From: Rhodospirillales bacterium
GTDB taxonomy: Bacteria > Pseudomonadota > Alphaproteobacteria > Azospirillales > Azospirillaceae
Assembly: GCA_947457845.1 (NCBI GenBank)
Contig: CANGXM010000004.1
Span: 1 to 39,704, forward strand
DNA length: 39,704 nt
Reading direction: 5' to 3'
In this document: piece after piece, positions 10,094 to 19,231 of the stretch
Numbering within the stretch: position 1 is the stretch's first letter
Layout: every line of letters starts with the position of its first letter
Program-made: the position numbers and the translations under genes
The notes under the pieces: generated by a model
Told to the model about the DNA's origin: nothing
What the model saw: the letters and a program-made list of their open reading frames with translations, nothing else
The model's database searches: none

Positions 10094-11125
10094 TCAGGCC
10101 GCCGCGACGCTCGTCGGCAGCAGGGCATCCACCTCGCCCGCCCGCCAGCAGGCAACGGGATGCGCGGCGCCCGGCATGGGAACCAGCGGCGGGGTCTCCG
10201 TCCGGCAGCGGGCCTCGGCGATGGGGCATCGCGAGGCGAATCGGCAGCCGTCGGGTGGGTTGAGCGGGGAGGGCACGTCGCCCTGGAGGATGATCCGGCG
10301 GCGCGCCCGCTCCGCCTTGGGGTCCGGCAGCGGCACCGCGCTCAAGAGGGCGCGGGTGTAGGGGTGGCGCGGGTTGTCGTAGACCGCGTCCTTCTCGCCC
10401 AGCTCGACGATCCGCCCCAGATACATCACCGCGACGCGGGACGAGAGGTGGCGGATGACGTTGAGCCCGTGCGCGATGAACAGATAGGTGAGGCCGATCC
10501 GCTCCTGCAGGTCCTGAAGCAGGTTCACCACCTGCGCCTGGATCGAGACGTCGAGTGCCGAGACGGGCTCGTCGCAGACCACGAGGTCGGGCTCGCAGGC
10601 GAGCGCGCGGGCGATCCCGATGCGCTGGCGCTGGCCGCCCGAGAATTCGTGCGGGAAGCGGCCGGCATGATTGGGGCTGAGGCCGACAAGGGTGAGGAGT
10701 TCGGCCACCCGCTCCTTGACCGCCGCGTCGCCCTGGCGGAGTTCGTGCAGGCGGATCGGCTCGGCGAGGCAGGCGCCGATCGACATGCGCGGGTTCAGGC
10801 TGGCGTACGGATCCTGGAAGATCAGCTGGACGCGCCGGCGTTCCCGCCGCATCTCCTCCTCGGGCAGGGTCGCGAGGTCGCGGCCGCGGAACCGCACCGC
10901 GCCGGCCGTGATCGGGGCGAGGCGCAGGATGGCGCGGCCGACGGTCGACTTGCCGCACCCGCTCTCGCCGACGAGGCCCAGCGTCTCGCCCCGCGCGATC
11001 GTCAGGTCGATGCCGTCGACCGCCTTCACGGTGCCGACCTGCCGCTCGAAGATCAGGCCCTTGAGGACGGGGAAGTGGACCTTCAGCCCGTCGATCTCGA
11101 TGAGGGTGGGGGCGGACTGGCTCAT
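10094..11125 (-). CDS. OppF/DppF-type ABC transporter ATPase (set 2, operon A)
   Basis: A 343-residue ATPase, last gene of operon A. Walker A is GESGCGKST, the signature is [15 protein letters not shown], and Walker B is [14 protein letters not shown]. The C-terminus carries [14 protein letters not shown]. One oddity: the segment after the switch His reads [12 protein letters not shown], so the Asp of the usual AHDL is Gly; the His itself is kept, so activity is not excluded. The ATG at 11125 overlaps the OppD stop (ATGA). With the binding protein and permeases upstream it completes a full importer. Confidence 0.93.
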   Translation of the reverse strand: MSQSAPTLIEIDGLKVHFPVLKGLIFERQVGTVKAVDGIDLTIARGETLGLVGESGCGKSTVGRAILRLAPITAGAVRFRGRDLATLPEEEMRRERRRVQLIFQDPYASLNPRMSIGACLAEPIRLHELRQGDAAVKERVAELLTLVGLSPNHAGRFPHEFSGGQRQRIGIARALACEPDLVVCDEPVSALDVSIQAQVVNLLQDLQERIGLTYLFIAHGLNVIRHLSSRVAVMYLGRIVELGEKDAVYDNPRHPYTRALLSAVPLPDPKAERARRRIILQGDVPSPLNPPDGCRFASRCPIAEARCRTETPPLVPMPGAAHPVACWRAGEVDALLPTSVAAA

Positions 11126-12111
11126 GCGGCGGCGCTCCCGGCGCCCACGTCGAAGTGGCAGGCCGCGTGGTGGCCGGGGCCGACCGGGCGACGGGGCGGC
11201 GGGCTCTGGCGGCAGATGTCGGCGGCGAAGGTGCAGCGCGGCGCGAAGCGGCAGGACTTCGCGACGCCGATCGGCTCCGGCGGCGCGCCGCGGATGGGCG
11301 TGAGCCGCTTCGCACCCCCGCCGTCGAGCCGGGGGATGGAGGACAGGAGACCCATGGTGTAGGGCATGCACGGCGTCTCGAAGACGGCGTCGGTCGGCCC
11401 GTCCTCGACGACGCGCCCGCCGTACATGACGGCCACGCGGTCGGCCATGCCGGCGACGACGCCGAGGTCGTGGGTGATCAGCATCAGCGCCATCCCCAGT
11501 TCCTTCTGGAGATTGCGCAGGATGTCGAGGATCTGGGCCTGGATGGTGACGTCGAGCGCGGTCGTCGGCTCGTCGGCGATCAGCAGCTTGGGCCGGCAGG
11601 CGACCGCCATGGCGATCATCACCCGCTGGCGCATCCCGCCGGAGAAGTGGTGGGGATAGTCGTCGAGGCGCCTGGCCGCCGACGGAATCCCCACGAGGTC
11701 CAGCAGTTCGCCCGCCCGTGTCCGGGCGGCGGCGGCCGACAGGCCCATGTGGGTCTCCAGCACCTCCGTGATCTGCCGTCCCACGGTCAGCACCGGGTTC
11801 AACGAGGTCATGGGGTCCTGGAAGATCATCGCGATCTCCTTGCCCCGCACCCGCCGAAGGTCGGCGTCGGGTGCGGTCAGGAGGTCGCGACCCTCGAACA
11901 GGATGCGCCCGCCGGCGTACCGGCCCGGCGGGACCGGCACGAGGCGCATGATCGACATCGCGGTGATCGACTTCCCCGAGCCGCTCTCGCCCACGATGCC
12001 CAGCGTCTCGCCGCGCTCCAGCGTCAGCGACACCCTGTCCACGGCCCGGACCGTGCGGCCCTGGGAGGCGAACTCGACCTCGAGGTCGACGATCTCCAGC
12101 AATGCGGTCAA
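11122..12111 (-). CDS. OppD/DppD-type ABC transporter ATPase (set 2, operon A)
   Basis: A 329-residue ATPase if it starts at TTG 12111. Walker A is GESGSGKS, the signature is [14 protein letters not shown], Walker B is [14 protein letters not shown], and the switch His is in [10 protein letters not shown]-terminal Cys cluster ([14 protein letters not shown] and a later Cys) is present. Start choice: a GTG at 12117 sits only one base after GGAGG (12119-12123), whereas TTG 12111 has a normal 7-base spacing, so TTG is preferred. Either start overlaps the end of the Gfo/Idh/MocA gene, which implies translational coupling. Confidence 0.92.
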   Translation of the reverse strand: MTALLEIVDLEVEFASQGRTVRAVDRVSLTLERGETLGIVGESGSGKSITAMSIMRLVPVPPGRYAGGRILFEGRDLLTAPDADLRRVRGKEIAMIFQDPMTSLNPVLTVGRQITEVLETHMGLSAAAARTRAGELLDLVGIPSAARRLDDYPHHFSGGMRQRVMIAMAVACRPKLLIADEPTTALDVTIQAQILDILRNLQKELGMALMLITHDLGVVAGMADRVAVMYGGRVVEDGPTDAVFETPCMPYTMGLLSSIPRLDGGGAKRLTPIRGAPPEPIGVAKSCRFAPRCTFAADICRQSPPPRRPVGPGHHAACHFDVGAGSAAA

Positions 12112-13142
12112 ATCCACGCCTCCAGCCCATGCCGGCGGTAGAACTCCGCCATCTCCACCCGTCGGCCCGTCTCCGTGCTCTCGATGCCGGCGAAACAGAG
12201 CGCCAGCGTGCGCAGATGGTCGCGACCGTCGCACGGGACGGGCGTGCCCGCCTTCAGTGCCGCGAGGAAGGCGTCGAGCAGGTTGCGCGTGTCGTCCTTG
12301 AACGCCTCGCAGGGCGCGATCGGGACGGGGGTCAGCGCCTCGTCCTCCTTCTTCGCCTTGGCGATGTCCTCGAACAGCTCGCGCTGGATGATGACGCCGT
12401 CCGCGCAGTCGGTGCGCCAGTCGAAGTCGTTGCCGTTCCAGCCCGACGACCAGGTGCCGATGTAGTTGACCTCGACCCCGCCCTCGAACGTCAGCAGCGC
12501 GTTCACGTTGGCGTCGTGGGCGTACATCGACCAGGGCGGGTTCCACGTCCGGCAGGCGATCGCCTCCACCTCGCGCCCGTAGACGAAACGCATCAGGTCG
12601 AGATGGTGGATCGACTGCTCCAGCATCATCGGGTGCCGCATGGTCAGCGGATACCGGTTGAGGCCGGGGCGGTAGCCGTTGCGGTTCCGCAGGTAGACGA
12701 ACTGACCGAAACCCGGTGCGCCGAGTTCGCCCGACGCGATGAGGTTCCGGTACGCCTGGGTGACGGTGAGGTATCGGAAGTTGAGGCCGACGGTGAGGGG
12801 CAGCCGGTGCCCCTCGGCCAGCTTCACGATCTCCACCGCCTCCGCCATCTCGGTCGTCAGCGGCTTCTCGGCCAGGAGCGCGAGCCCGGCGCCATAGATC
12901 CGCCGGGCCTGGTCGAGATGGCCGTCGGGCGGGGTCACCAGGGTGACGAAGTCCGCCTTCGTGCCCGCCAGCGCCGCGTCGAGGTCGGTGAACTGCGGTA
13001 TGCCCGGCCAGCGCGCCGCGAAGCGTTCGAGGCGCGCCGGATCGAGGTCCATGACGCCGGCGAAGTCGACGTCCGGGTGGGCGGCGATGATCTCCGCCCA
13101 CATGGTGCCCCGGTTGCCGAGGCCGACGAGGAGGGTCTTCAT
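12108..13142 (-). CDS. Gfo/Idh/MocA family oxidoreductase
   Basis: A 344-residue NAD(P)-dependent oxidoreductase. The N-terminal Rossmann domain begins [16 protein letters not shown] (4-19). [15 protein letters not shown] carries the conserved EKP Lys. The C-terminal alpha/beta domain includes [15 protein letters not shown], the usual D-x3-H-like catalytic region. Family members oxidise or reduce cyclic polyols, sugars or related hydroxy compounds, and the exact substrate is not visible. The gene overlaps the aminotransferase stop (ATGA) and the next OppD start. Pairing with an aminotransferase, an amidohydrolase and a glycosidase-like protein suggests the imported compound may have a sugar-like part; this is inference. 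Confidence 0.88.
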   Translation of the reverse strand: MKTLLVGLGNRGTMWAEIIAAHPDVDFAGVMDLDPARLERFAARWPGIPQFTDLDAALAGTKADFVTLVTPPDGHLDQARRIYGAGLALLAEKPLTTEMAEAVEIVKLAEGHRLPLTVGLNFRYLTVTQAYRNLIASGELGAPGFGQFVYLRNRNGYRPGLNRYPLTMRHPMMLEQSIHHLDLMRFVYGREVEAIACRTWNPPWSMYAHDANVNALLTFEGGVEVNYIGTWSSGWNGNDFDWRTDCADGVIIQRELFEDIAKAKKEDEALTPVPIAPCEAFKDDTRNLLDAFLAALKAGTPVPCDGRDHLRTLALCFAGIESTETGRRVEMAEFYRRHGLEAWI

Positions 13143-14323
13143 GCCCAGATCTTCGCCTTGGCCGCATCGATCCGCGCGACCGCCTCGCGGATGCGCTCGA
13201 TCGGCTGGAGAAGGCCGATGCGGGTGTGGCGGCCGGCCGGGTCGGCGAAGCTGGTGCCCGGCAGCAGGAGCACCCGGGCCTCCAGCAGCAACCGCTCGCA
13301 GAAGTCCGCCGCAAGCCGGCCCGTCGAGGAGACGTTGACGTAGATGTAGAAGGCGCCGCCCGGGTGTCCGTAGCTGAGGCCCCAGCGGTCGAGTTCGCCC
13401 ATCATGTAGGTCCGGCGCTCGCCGTAGGCCTTGAGCATCGCCTGTACCGGCTCCTGCGGGCCGGTCAGTGCGGCGAGTGCGGCCCATTGCGACGGCGTCG
13501 CCGCATTGATCGAGAGCGTGTGCCGCGGCTCGATCAGGCGGCGGATGAAATCCTTGGGCGCCGCGAGGTAGCCGACGCGCCAGCCGGTCATGGCGTGGGA
13601 CTTGGAGAAGCCGTTGAGCGTGATCGTGCGCTCGCGCATGCCCGGCAGCGTGCCGATCGACAGGTGCTCGCTGCCGTCGAAGATCAGCTTGGCGTAGATC
13701 TCGTCGGAGAGGACGACGATGTCCTTCTCGATGCAGATCCGCGCGATCTCCTTGATCATGTCGGGCGGGGTGACGGCGCCGGTCGGGTTGTTCGGCGTGA
13801 TCAGCACCAGCGCCTTGGTCTTGGGCCCGATCCGCTTCTCGATCTCCGACGGCAGGAGTGCGTAGTCCGTCTCCTGCACCGTCGGAACCTCGACCACCGT
13901 GCCGCCGCACATCTGGATGGCGGTGTCGTAGCTCGTGAAGCGCGGGGCCGGGAGCAGCACCTCGTCGCCCGGCTTCACCAGCGCCAGCATGCAGAGCATG
14001 ACGGCTTCCTGGGTGCCGGCGGTGACGATCACCTCGTCCTGGTCGTAGGCGAGGCCGTAGTCGTCGGCGAGGTGCTTGGCGATCGCCTGGCGCAGCTGCG
14101 GCACGCCGGCGGGATGGGTGTAGTGGTGTTCGTTCCGGTCGATCGCCGCCTTCGCCGCCTCGACGATGTGGGCGGGCGTGTGGAAATCCGGGTCGCCGCG
14201 GCCCATGGCGATGACGTCGGGCAGCTTGGCCGCCATCTCCAGCATCTTCGTGCGGAAGGAGACGTCCTCCTCCTTCGCCCGGCCCGACAGGGCGGCGATC
14301 AGGCGGCTTTCACCAGCAGTCAT
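13139..14323 (-). CDS. Class I PLP-dependent aminotransferase (operon A)
   Basis: A 394-residue fold-type I aminotransferase. The PLP lysine is Lys241 in GFSKSHAMTGWR. Other cofactor contacts visible are Asn178 (NNPTG), Asp207 and Tyr210 (SDEIY), and Arg249. It transfers an amino group between an amino acid and a 2-oxo acid in the cytoplasm; substrate unknown. It aligns with almost no gaps to the aminotransferase at 24072-25268 (Lys241 in both), so the two are paralogues in the two transporter operons. It starts 2 bases after the amidohydrolase stop and overlaps the following oxidoreductase. Confidence 0.92.
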   Translation of the reverse strand: MTAGESRLIAALSGRAKEEDVSFRTKMLEMAAKLPDVIAMGRGDPDFHTPAHIVEAAKAAIDRNEHHYTHPAGVPQLRQAIAKHLADDYGLAYDQDEVIVTAGTQEAVMLCMLALVKPGDEVLLPAPRFTSYDTAIQMCGGTVVEVPTVQETDYALLPSEIEKRIGPKTKALVLITPNNPTGAVTPPDMIKEIARICIEKDIVVLSDEIYAKLIFDGSEHLSIGTLPGMRERTITLNGFSKSHAMTGWRVGYLAAPKDFIRRLIEPRHTLSINAATPSQWAALAALTGPQEPVQAMLKAYGERRTYMMGELDRWGLSYGHPGGAFYIYVNVSSTGRLAADFCERLLLEARVLLLPGTSFADPAGRHTRIGLLQPIERIREAVARIDAAKAKIWA

Positions 14324-14325
14324 GG

Positions 14326-15552
14326 TCAGACCATCCTCTTGCCTTCGAGGAAGGTCGCCCGGACCTTCCCGATGTCCGCGATGTCGGCGAGCGGGTTCCC
14401 GTCGACGACGATGACGTCGGCGAGCTTGCCCGGCTCCAGCGTGCCGAGCTTCTCGTCCATCTTGTTGAGCTTCGCCGCGACGGCCGTGGCGCTGCGAATG
14501 GCGGCATAGGCGTCGGCGACGACGCCCACCTTGATCATGAACGCCATCTCGGGCGCGATCACCTCGTGCCCCACGGCCGGACTGCCGCAGTCGGTGCCGA
14601 ACGCGATCGGCACGCCCGCCTTGGCGGCGGCGACGAGGCCGGCGTAGCGCTTGGGATCGGCGATCGCCTTCTGGCGCTCGGCGATCTTCCATTCCGGGAT
14701 GTTGAACTTGCGTGCGATGTCGGGCTGCGACTGCATCACGAGCGGCGCGAAGGTGGTGACGATCGGCACCTTCTTCTCGACCAGGAGGCCGATCGTCTCC
14801 TCGCTCATCGACCCGCCGTGCTCGATCACGTCGATCCCGAAGCGGACGACGCGGTTGATGGCGGCGTCGAAGGTGGCGTGCGCGGTGATCGGCAGCCGGT
14901 TGCGGTGCGCCTCGTCGATGACGGCGTGGAGCTCCTCGTCGGTGAACTCGAGCGTGTCGTGGCAGGCCATGATCTTGATGAGGTCGGCGCCGCCGCGCAC
15001 CTGCTCGCGCACCGCGCGGCGCATCTCGTCCGCACCCGACGCCTCGCGGCAGCACCAATAGGTGTGACCGCCGGTCTGCACGATGCCCTCGCCGCACACG
15101 AGCAGGCGCGGGCCGGGGAAGAGGCCCTGCGCCACCGCCTGCTTGGCGACGAGGTTCGCCTTGTTCATGCCGAGGTCGCGGAACGTGGTCACCCCGCTGC
15201 GCAGGTTGATCAGCATGTTGCCCGCGGACTTGTAGGCGCTGATCTCCGGCGGGTCGTTCATCGACTGGTTTGCGAGGTCGTGGATGCCGTCCCACGCCAG
15301 GTGCCCGTGGCTCTGGAACAGGCCGGGCAGGATGGTGCCCCCGGTCGAGACCGCGCCCTCGGCGCGGCTGCCAAGGTCGGCGCGCTTGCCGACCGCCTTG
15401 ATCTTCGCGCCCTCGATCTCGACGAACCCGTCCTCGATCACCTCGTCGCCGACCGCGGTCAGCACCCGGCCGAGCAGGATGTGGTTCCCGGTCGGATACT
15501 CGAACATCGGGCGGATCAGCTTCTGGAAACGCCACGGAGCCTGTTCGGGCAT
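14326..15552 (-). CDS. Amidohydrolase, imidazolonepropionase-like (COG1228 type), operon A
   Basis: A 408-residue metal-dependent hydrolase of the amidohydrolase superfamily. Expected ligands are visible: His82 and His84 (SHGHLAW), a probable carboxylated Lys193 (LIKIMAC), His225 (ITAHA), His245 (IEHGG) and Asp321 (GTDCG). A short beta-sandwich segment precedes and follows the barrel. Some members of this group have been shown to be dipeptidases ('prolidases') acting on Xaa-Pro or Xaa-Lys/Arg peptides and N-acyl amino acids, which would fit an Opp-transporter operon. It has no signal peptide, so it is cytoplasmic. A paired-hairpin repeat separates it from the upstream glycosidase-like gene. 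Confidence 0.9.
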   Translation of the reverse strand: MPEQAPWRFQKLIRPMFEYPTGNHILLGRVLTAVGDEVIEDGFVEIEGAKIKAVGKRADLGSRAEGAVSTGGTILPGLFQSHGHLAWDGIHDLANQSMNDPPEISAYKSAGNMLINLRSGVTTFRDLGMNKANLVAKQAVAQGLFPGPRLLVCGEGIVQTGGHTYWCCREASGADEMRRAVREQVRGGADLIKIMACHDTLEFTDEELHAVIDEAHRNRLPITAHATFDAAINRVVRFGIDVIEHGGSMSEETIGLLVEKKVPIVTTFAPLVMQSQPDIARKFNIPEWKIAERQKAIADPKRYAGLVAAAKAGVPIAFGTDCGSPAVGHEVIAPEMAFMIKVGVVADAYAAIRSATAVAAKLNKMDEKLGTLEPGKLADVIVVDGNPLADIADIGKVRATFLEGKRMV

Positions 15553-15575
15553 GTCGGTCCTCCTGGTTGGTGCTC

Positions 15576-15662
15576 GCCTCGTCCTTCGACAGGCTCAGGA
15601 CGAGGCGGTCCGGCCTCATTCCCGATTGGACGCCTCACGCTGAGCCTGTCGAAGCGTGAGGC
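15576..15662. repeat. Paired opposed hairpins, locus 1 (REP/BIME-like)
   Basis: Hairpin 1 (15576-15606) has a perfect 10-bp stem, GCCTCGTCCT/AGGACGAGGC, and loop TCGACAGGCTC. Hairpin 2 (15632-15662) has a different perfect 10-bp stem, GCCTCACGCT/AGCGTGAGGC, and the exact reverse-complement loop GAGCCTGTCGA. The pair lies between the glycosidase-like gene and the amidohydrolase, inside operon A. Together with the flanking few bases it accounts for the whole gap 15553-15672. Confidence 0.85.
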
Positions 15663-15672
15663 CGATCGCGGT

Positions 15673-17100
15673 TCAGCCCTTCGGCTTGATCCCGAGTTCC
15701 TCCAGCGCGCGCGCACCGCCGTCGAGGTTCGACAGGTTCATGCCCGCGTAGTTGGGGGAGTAGACGACGCCCTCGCCGCCGGCGCGGTAGGTGGCGTGGA
15801 CGCTGCGATAGACGATGTCGGGCGTACAGACGGCCTGGTCCGCGCGCACCCGCGGCGCGTCGACGCCGATGCCCATGTAGACCTTGGCCTTGCCGTTCAC
15901 CCCGCGCACGGCGTCCTGGCACTGGCCGAAGACGTAGGTGTCGGGGTCCATGCCCTTCTGGATCACCTCGCCCCACGGCGCCTCGTTCAGGCCGAGGACG
16001 CGGTACATGGCCGGGATGAACTCCTCGGGCCCGTAGTCCTTGAGGACCGTGCTGGCGAAGAAGCCCATCTCCTTGGCGAACACCTCGCCGGACTGATGCT
16101 GGTAGGTGATCGGCTTGACCCAGTCGGCCCAGCCGGTCTGCTCCTCCCAGCCCCACTGGGCCTTGCGGATCGGGTTGAAGTGGTTGCGGTTCCAGACGTT
16201 CAGCCCGAAGGAGAGCTTCGGATTGCACCACTTCACGATGCCGTAGAGCTCACGGTCGAGGTCCTTGGAGCGCTCCAGCCAGAACCGCTCCCACACCAGG
16301 ACCTCGGGGTTGCGCAGCAGCACGCGCAAGAACTCGACGAAGGCACCGTCCACGAAGGTCGAACCCTTCTCCCGGCACTTGCGGAAGAAGTCCCAGACCT
16401 CGCGGAAGGCGAGCTTCACGCGCTCCACGTCGATCCCGCGCTCCATCGCCTCGCGCCGGCAGTGCGGGCAGAAGCAGCCGGGCGCCTGGCCCTGCATCAT
16501 GCGGTCGAGCGGGCTGTTGCGCTCGTTGCACCACATGATGCCGTCGATGTCGTAGTTCCGGGCGTGGTCTTCGACGATCCCGTGCCACCACTTGCGATAA
16601 TCGGCGTTGGACGTGCAGGGCTCACCGGCATAGCGGCCTTCGAGGTCGATCTCGAGGCACTGGGGCATGTTCGGGATCTTGACCTCGGCGGCCGAACCAT
16701 GGCCCGCGTACTTGAACAGCGGCTCCATGAACTCGGGGATCACCTTCATCCCGCGGGCCTTGGCCTTGGGGATGACGAGGTCGAGGATGTCGGTGTCGCC
16801 GATCTCCTTGTCCTTCGACCGGAACTCCTTGATGAAGGTGCCGGTGAAGAACTGCGGCTTCGACTTCAGGTACGAGCCGCCCTCCATCGTGTAGGGCGCG
16901 GGAACCCCGTGGTCGGGCCACCCTTCGAGCGCGTGGCTGATCCGGCGGCCGACCTTGAGGCCGAGCCACGAGATCGTGCCGATCATCAGCACGTTCACGC
17001 CGCAGCGGTTCTGGAGCGTGTCCAGCACCGCGTCCACCCCCTCGTCCACGAAGCTGATGGGGCTGATCTGGATGCCGACGAAGGGATCGGTCTTGCTCAT
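15673..17100 (-). CDS. TIM-barrel glycoside-hydrolase-like protein
   Basis: A 475-residue protein resembling the 'hypothetical glycosyl hydrolase' (GHL) TIM-barrel families; I cannot place it firmly in one. It has a barrel-strand segment GMKVIPEFMEP (118-128) and a strand-end motif DIDGIMWCNERNSPLDRMM (184-202) in which Glu193 is a candidate catalytic acid. That is followed by Cys209, Cys211 and Cys214 (GCFCPHC), a likely metal- or structure-binding Cys cluster that I recall from such proteins. There is no signal peptide, so it is probably cytoplasmic, which is unusual for a polymer-degrading glycosidase but fits small imported substrates. It sits between the permease and amidohydrolase genes of operon A. 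Confidence 0.7.
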   Translation of the reverse strand: MSKTDPFVGIQISPISFVDEGVDAVLDTLQNRCGVNVLMIGTISWLGLKVGRRISHALEGWPDHGVPAPYTMEGGSYLKSKPQFFTGTFIKEFRSKDKEIGDTDILDLVIPKAKARGMKVIPEFMEPLFKYAGHGSAAEVKIPNMPQCLEIDLEGRYAGEPCTSNADYRKWWHGIVEDHARNYDIDGIMWCNERNSPLDRMMQGQAPGCFCPHCRREAMERGIDVERVKLAFREVWDFFRKCREKGSTFVDGAFVEFLRVLLRNPEVLVWERFWLERSKDLDRELYGIVKWCNPKLSFGLNVWNRNHFNPIRKAQWGWEEQTGWADWVKPITYQHQSGEVFAKEMGFFASTVLKDYGPEEFIPAMYRVLGLNEAPWGEVIQKGMDPDTYVFGQCQDAVRGVNGKAKVYMGIGVDAPRVRADQAVCTPDIVYRSVHATYRAGGEGVVYSPNYAGMNLSNLDGGARALEELGIKPKG

Positions 17101-17125
17101 GGGCGGGATCCGGGGAAAGGCGGGG

Positions 17126-18013
17126 TCAGCCGTCCACCCGCATGCGCGGGTCGAGGGCGGAACGGAGGCCGTCGCCGACGAGGTTGCAGGCGACGACGAC
17201 GGAAAGGATGGCGATGCCGGGGAAGGTCGAGATCCACCAGGCGCGGCGCAGCACGTCGCGCCCCTCTGCCGACATCAGGCCCCATTCGGGGATCGGCGGC
17301 TGCGCGCCGAGGCCGAGGAAGCTGAGACCGGAGCCGACGAGGATGGCGTTGCCGACCTGGAGGGTGGAGAGGACGACCACCGGCGCGTAGGCGTTCGCCA
17401 GCACGTGCCGGAACATGATGCGCATCGGCCGGTTGCCGACGACGCGGGCCGCCTCGACGTAGGTGAGGCTCTTCACCGACAGGACGCTGCCGCGCACGAG
17501 GCGCGCATACTGCGGGATGGTGCCGATGCCGACCGCGATCATCACGTTCTGCAGGCTGGGTCCCAGCGAGGCGATGATGATCAGCGCGAGCAGGATCGAG
17601 GGGAAGGCCAGCATCGCGTCGACGAAGCGCGAGATCAGCGTGTCGATCGTCCCGCCGAAGTAACCGGCGAAGAGGCCCATCAGCACGCCCGGCACGGCGC
17701 CGAGCGCCACCGAGATCAGCCCCACCTGGAGCGACACCCGCGATCCGAGCAGGACGCGGCTGAACAGGTCGCGGCCCAGCAGGTCGGTGCCGAACCAGAA
17801 CATGTCGGACGGCGGCTGCCGCGCCATGCCGAGCGTCTCATAGGGATCGTGCGGCATGATCCACGGGGCGAAGAGCGCCACGAGGATCCAGCCGCCCAGC
17901 ATCACCGCGCCGAAGACGGCGCCCTTGTTCTTGACGTAGCGGCGGATCCAGCGCGGCGTGCCGCCCGCGTCCGCGTTGATCTCGCCGGCTTCGGTCGTGG
18001 CGGGGGGGGTCAT
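17126..18013 (-). CDS. DppC/OppC-type ABC permease (operon A)
   Basis: A 295-residue inner-membrane permease with six predicted membrane segments, the first at about 33-52 after a polar N-terminus. WFGTDLLGRDLFSRVLLGSR is the typical DppC/OppC periplasmic-side motif. The EAA loop that docks the ATPases is YVEAARVVGNRPMRIMFRHV. The C-terminus LDPRMRVDG is also typical. It pairs with the DppB-type permease upstream. The start at 18013 is 118 bases after the DppB stop, an unusually long gap for two permease genes, filled by a paired-hairpin repeat. Confidence 0.94.
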   Translation of the reverse strand: MTPPATTEAGEINADAGGTPRWIRRYVKNKGAVFGAVMLGGWILVALFAPWIMPHDPYETLGMARQPPSDMFWFGTDLLGRDLFSRVLLGSRVSLQVGLISVALGAVPGVLMGLFAGYFGGTIDTLISRFVDAMLAFPSILLALIIIASLGPSLQNVMIAVGIGTIPQYARLVRGSVLSVKSLTYVEAARVVGNRPMRIMFRHVLANAYAPVVVLSTLQVGNAILVGSGLSFLGLGAQPPIPEWGLMSAEGRDVLRRAWWISTFPGIAILSVVVACNLVGDGLRSALDPRMRVDG

Positions 18014-18019
18014 GGTGCC

Positions 18020-18108
18020 GCCTCATGGTTCGACAGGCTCGCCATGAGGCGCTCCCGGCCGTCGTGCCGCAACGGGAGCCTCGTCCTGAGCCTGCCGAAG
18101 GGCGGGGC
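18020..18108. repeat. Paired opposed hairpins, locus 2 (REP/BIME-like)
   Basis: Hairpin 1 (18020-18050) has stem GCCTCATGGT/GCCATGAGGC with one G-T wobble and loop TCGACAGGCTC. Hairpin 2 (18078-18108) has stem GCCTCGTCCT/AGGGCGGGGC with two wobbles and loop GAGCCTGCCGA. It lies between the two permease genes of operon A. Confidence 0.8.
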
Positions 18109-18131
18109 GGTGGCGAAGAGCGGGCCGCCCG

Positions 18132-19067
18132 TCATTTGCCGTACCGGATCCGCGGGTCGAGCCACGCGTAGGCGATGTCGACCATGAGGTTGACCAGCAG
18201 ATAGGCCGTGGCGAGGAACAGCACGCAGCCCTGCACCAGCGGATAGTCCTTGGAAAGGATGGCGTTGACGGTCAGCCGCCCGAGCCCCGGGCGGGAGAAG
18301 ACGGTCTCCGTCACCACGGCGCCGGCCAGCATGTTGCCGAACTGGAGGCCCACGATCGTGATGACCGGGATGAGCGCGTTGCGCAGCGCGTGGCGCGACA
18401 GAACGATCCGCTCGACGAGGCCCTTGGCGCGGCTCGTGCGGATGTAGTCCTCGCCCAGCACCTCGATCAGCGAGGATCGGACGAGGCGGCTGATGAGGCC
18501 GGCCGAAACGAAGCCCAGCGTCACCGCGGGCAGGATCAGGCTGTCCCACCCCTCCGACCCCGCGGCCGGAAGCCAGCGCAGGTTGAAGGCGAACAGCAGG
18601 ATGAGGACGAGGCCGAGGAAATAGATCGGCATCGAGGCGCCGACGTAGCTGATCGACATCGCCGTCGCGTCGACCCAGGTGTTCTGGCGGACGGCGGCGA
18701 TCATCCCCAGCGGCACGCCGATCAGCAGCGCCACGAAGAGGCCCGAGATCGCAAGCTCGAGGGTCGAGGGGAAGCGTTCGAGGACGAGGCCCGTCACCTC
18801 GGTGCGGAAGCGGACGGACGTCCCCAGGTCGCCGATCAGCGCGTTTCCGAGGAAACGGCCGTACTGGACGAGGAGAGGGTCGTTCAGGCCCATCTCCTCG
18901 CGCAGTTCGTCGAGGCGCTGCGGCGTGACCGCACCGCCCTCGGCCCCGGCGAGCATCAGCGCGGCGGGGTCCCCCGGCAGGATGTGCATCACCGCAAACA
19001 CGATCACGGAGATGAGCCAGAGGACCGGGATCAGCTGCAGGACGCGGTTGAGGACGTAGGCGCCCAT
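18132..19067 (-). CDS. DppB/OppB-type ABC permease (operon A)
   Basis: A 311-residue inner-membrane permease. It begins with the typical N-terminal helix (LNRVLQLIPVLWLISVIVFAV) and the ILPGDPA motif of this family. Further helices lie near 100-125, 135-160, 178-198, 240-262 and 280-302. The EAA-type ATPase-docking loop is YIRTSRAKGLVERIVLSRHA, and GRLTVNAILSKDYPLVQG closes the family pattern. It is the first permease after the binding protein; a GC-rich inverted repeat fills the gap between them. Confidence 0.94.
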   Translation of the reverse strand: MGAYVLNRVLQLIPVLWLISVIVFAVMHILPGDPAALMLAGAEGGAVTPQRLDELREEMGLNDPLLVQYGRFLGNALIGDLGTSVRFRTEVTGLVLERFPSTLELAISGLFVALLIGVPLGMIAAVRQNTWVDATAMSISYVGASMPIYFLGLVLILLFAFNLRWLPAAGSEGWDSLILPAVTLGFVSAGLISRLVRSSLIEVLGEDYIRTSRAKGLVERIVLSRHALRNALIPVITIVGLQFGNMLAGAVVTETVFSRPGLGRLTVNAILSKDYPLVQGCVLFLATAYLLVNLMVDIAYAWLDPRIRYGK

Positions 19068-19103
19068 GGGTCAGAGGGCCCTTATCAAGGTCACGGTGCG
19101 GCG

Positions 19104-19215
19104 GACCCCCTCTCCCCCGGCCCCTCCCCCCGTGGAGGGGAGGGGCGTGCGAGGGGCGCGCGACCGCGGCCGCGTTCCCTCATCCCTCCGGGGGGAGGGA
19201 CGGGGAGAGGGGGTC
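19104..19215. repeat. GC-rich inverted-repeat tract at binding-protein/permease junction A
   Basis: GACCCCCTCTCCCC at 19104-19117 and its exact complement GGGGAGAGGGGGTC at 19202-19215 form a 14-bp outer stem. An inner hairpin, CCCCTCC...GGAGGGG, lies at about 19121-19142. The tract fills most of the gap between the binding-protein stop (19232) and the permease start (19067). Such intercistronic stems after a binding-protein gene are known to stabilise the upstream message in other transporters (malE-malF); that role here is inferred. Confidence 0.7.
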
Positions 19216-19231
19216 GTCGCCGCGGACGACA

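Noticed and set aside
15576-15662. Paired hairpins as a CRISPR array or as a factor-independent terminator
   Set aside because: There are only two units of opposite orientation with differing stems and no regular spacers, and no T-run follows either stem; the elements also lie inside operons.
15727-15742. A TTCGACAGG match inside the glycosidase-like gene as another hairpin copy
   Set aside because: It has no paired stem and is explained by the coding sequence.
14566-17325. A 919-codon open frame on the plus strand
   Set aside because: It is antisense to the amidohydrolase, crosses the hairpin repeat and the glycosidase-like gene, and its translation is an Arg/Ala/Asp-rich composition without family motifs, typical of GC-rich shadow frames.
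19104-19215. The 14-bp inverted repeat as terminal repeats of an insertion sequence
   Set aside because: Only about 84 bases lie between the arms and no transposase is encoded; the position is repeated at the same junction in operon B.
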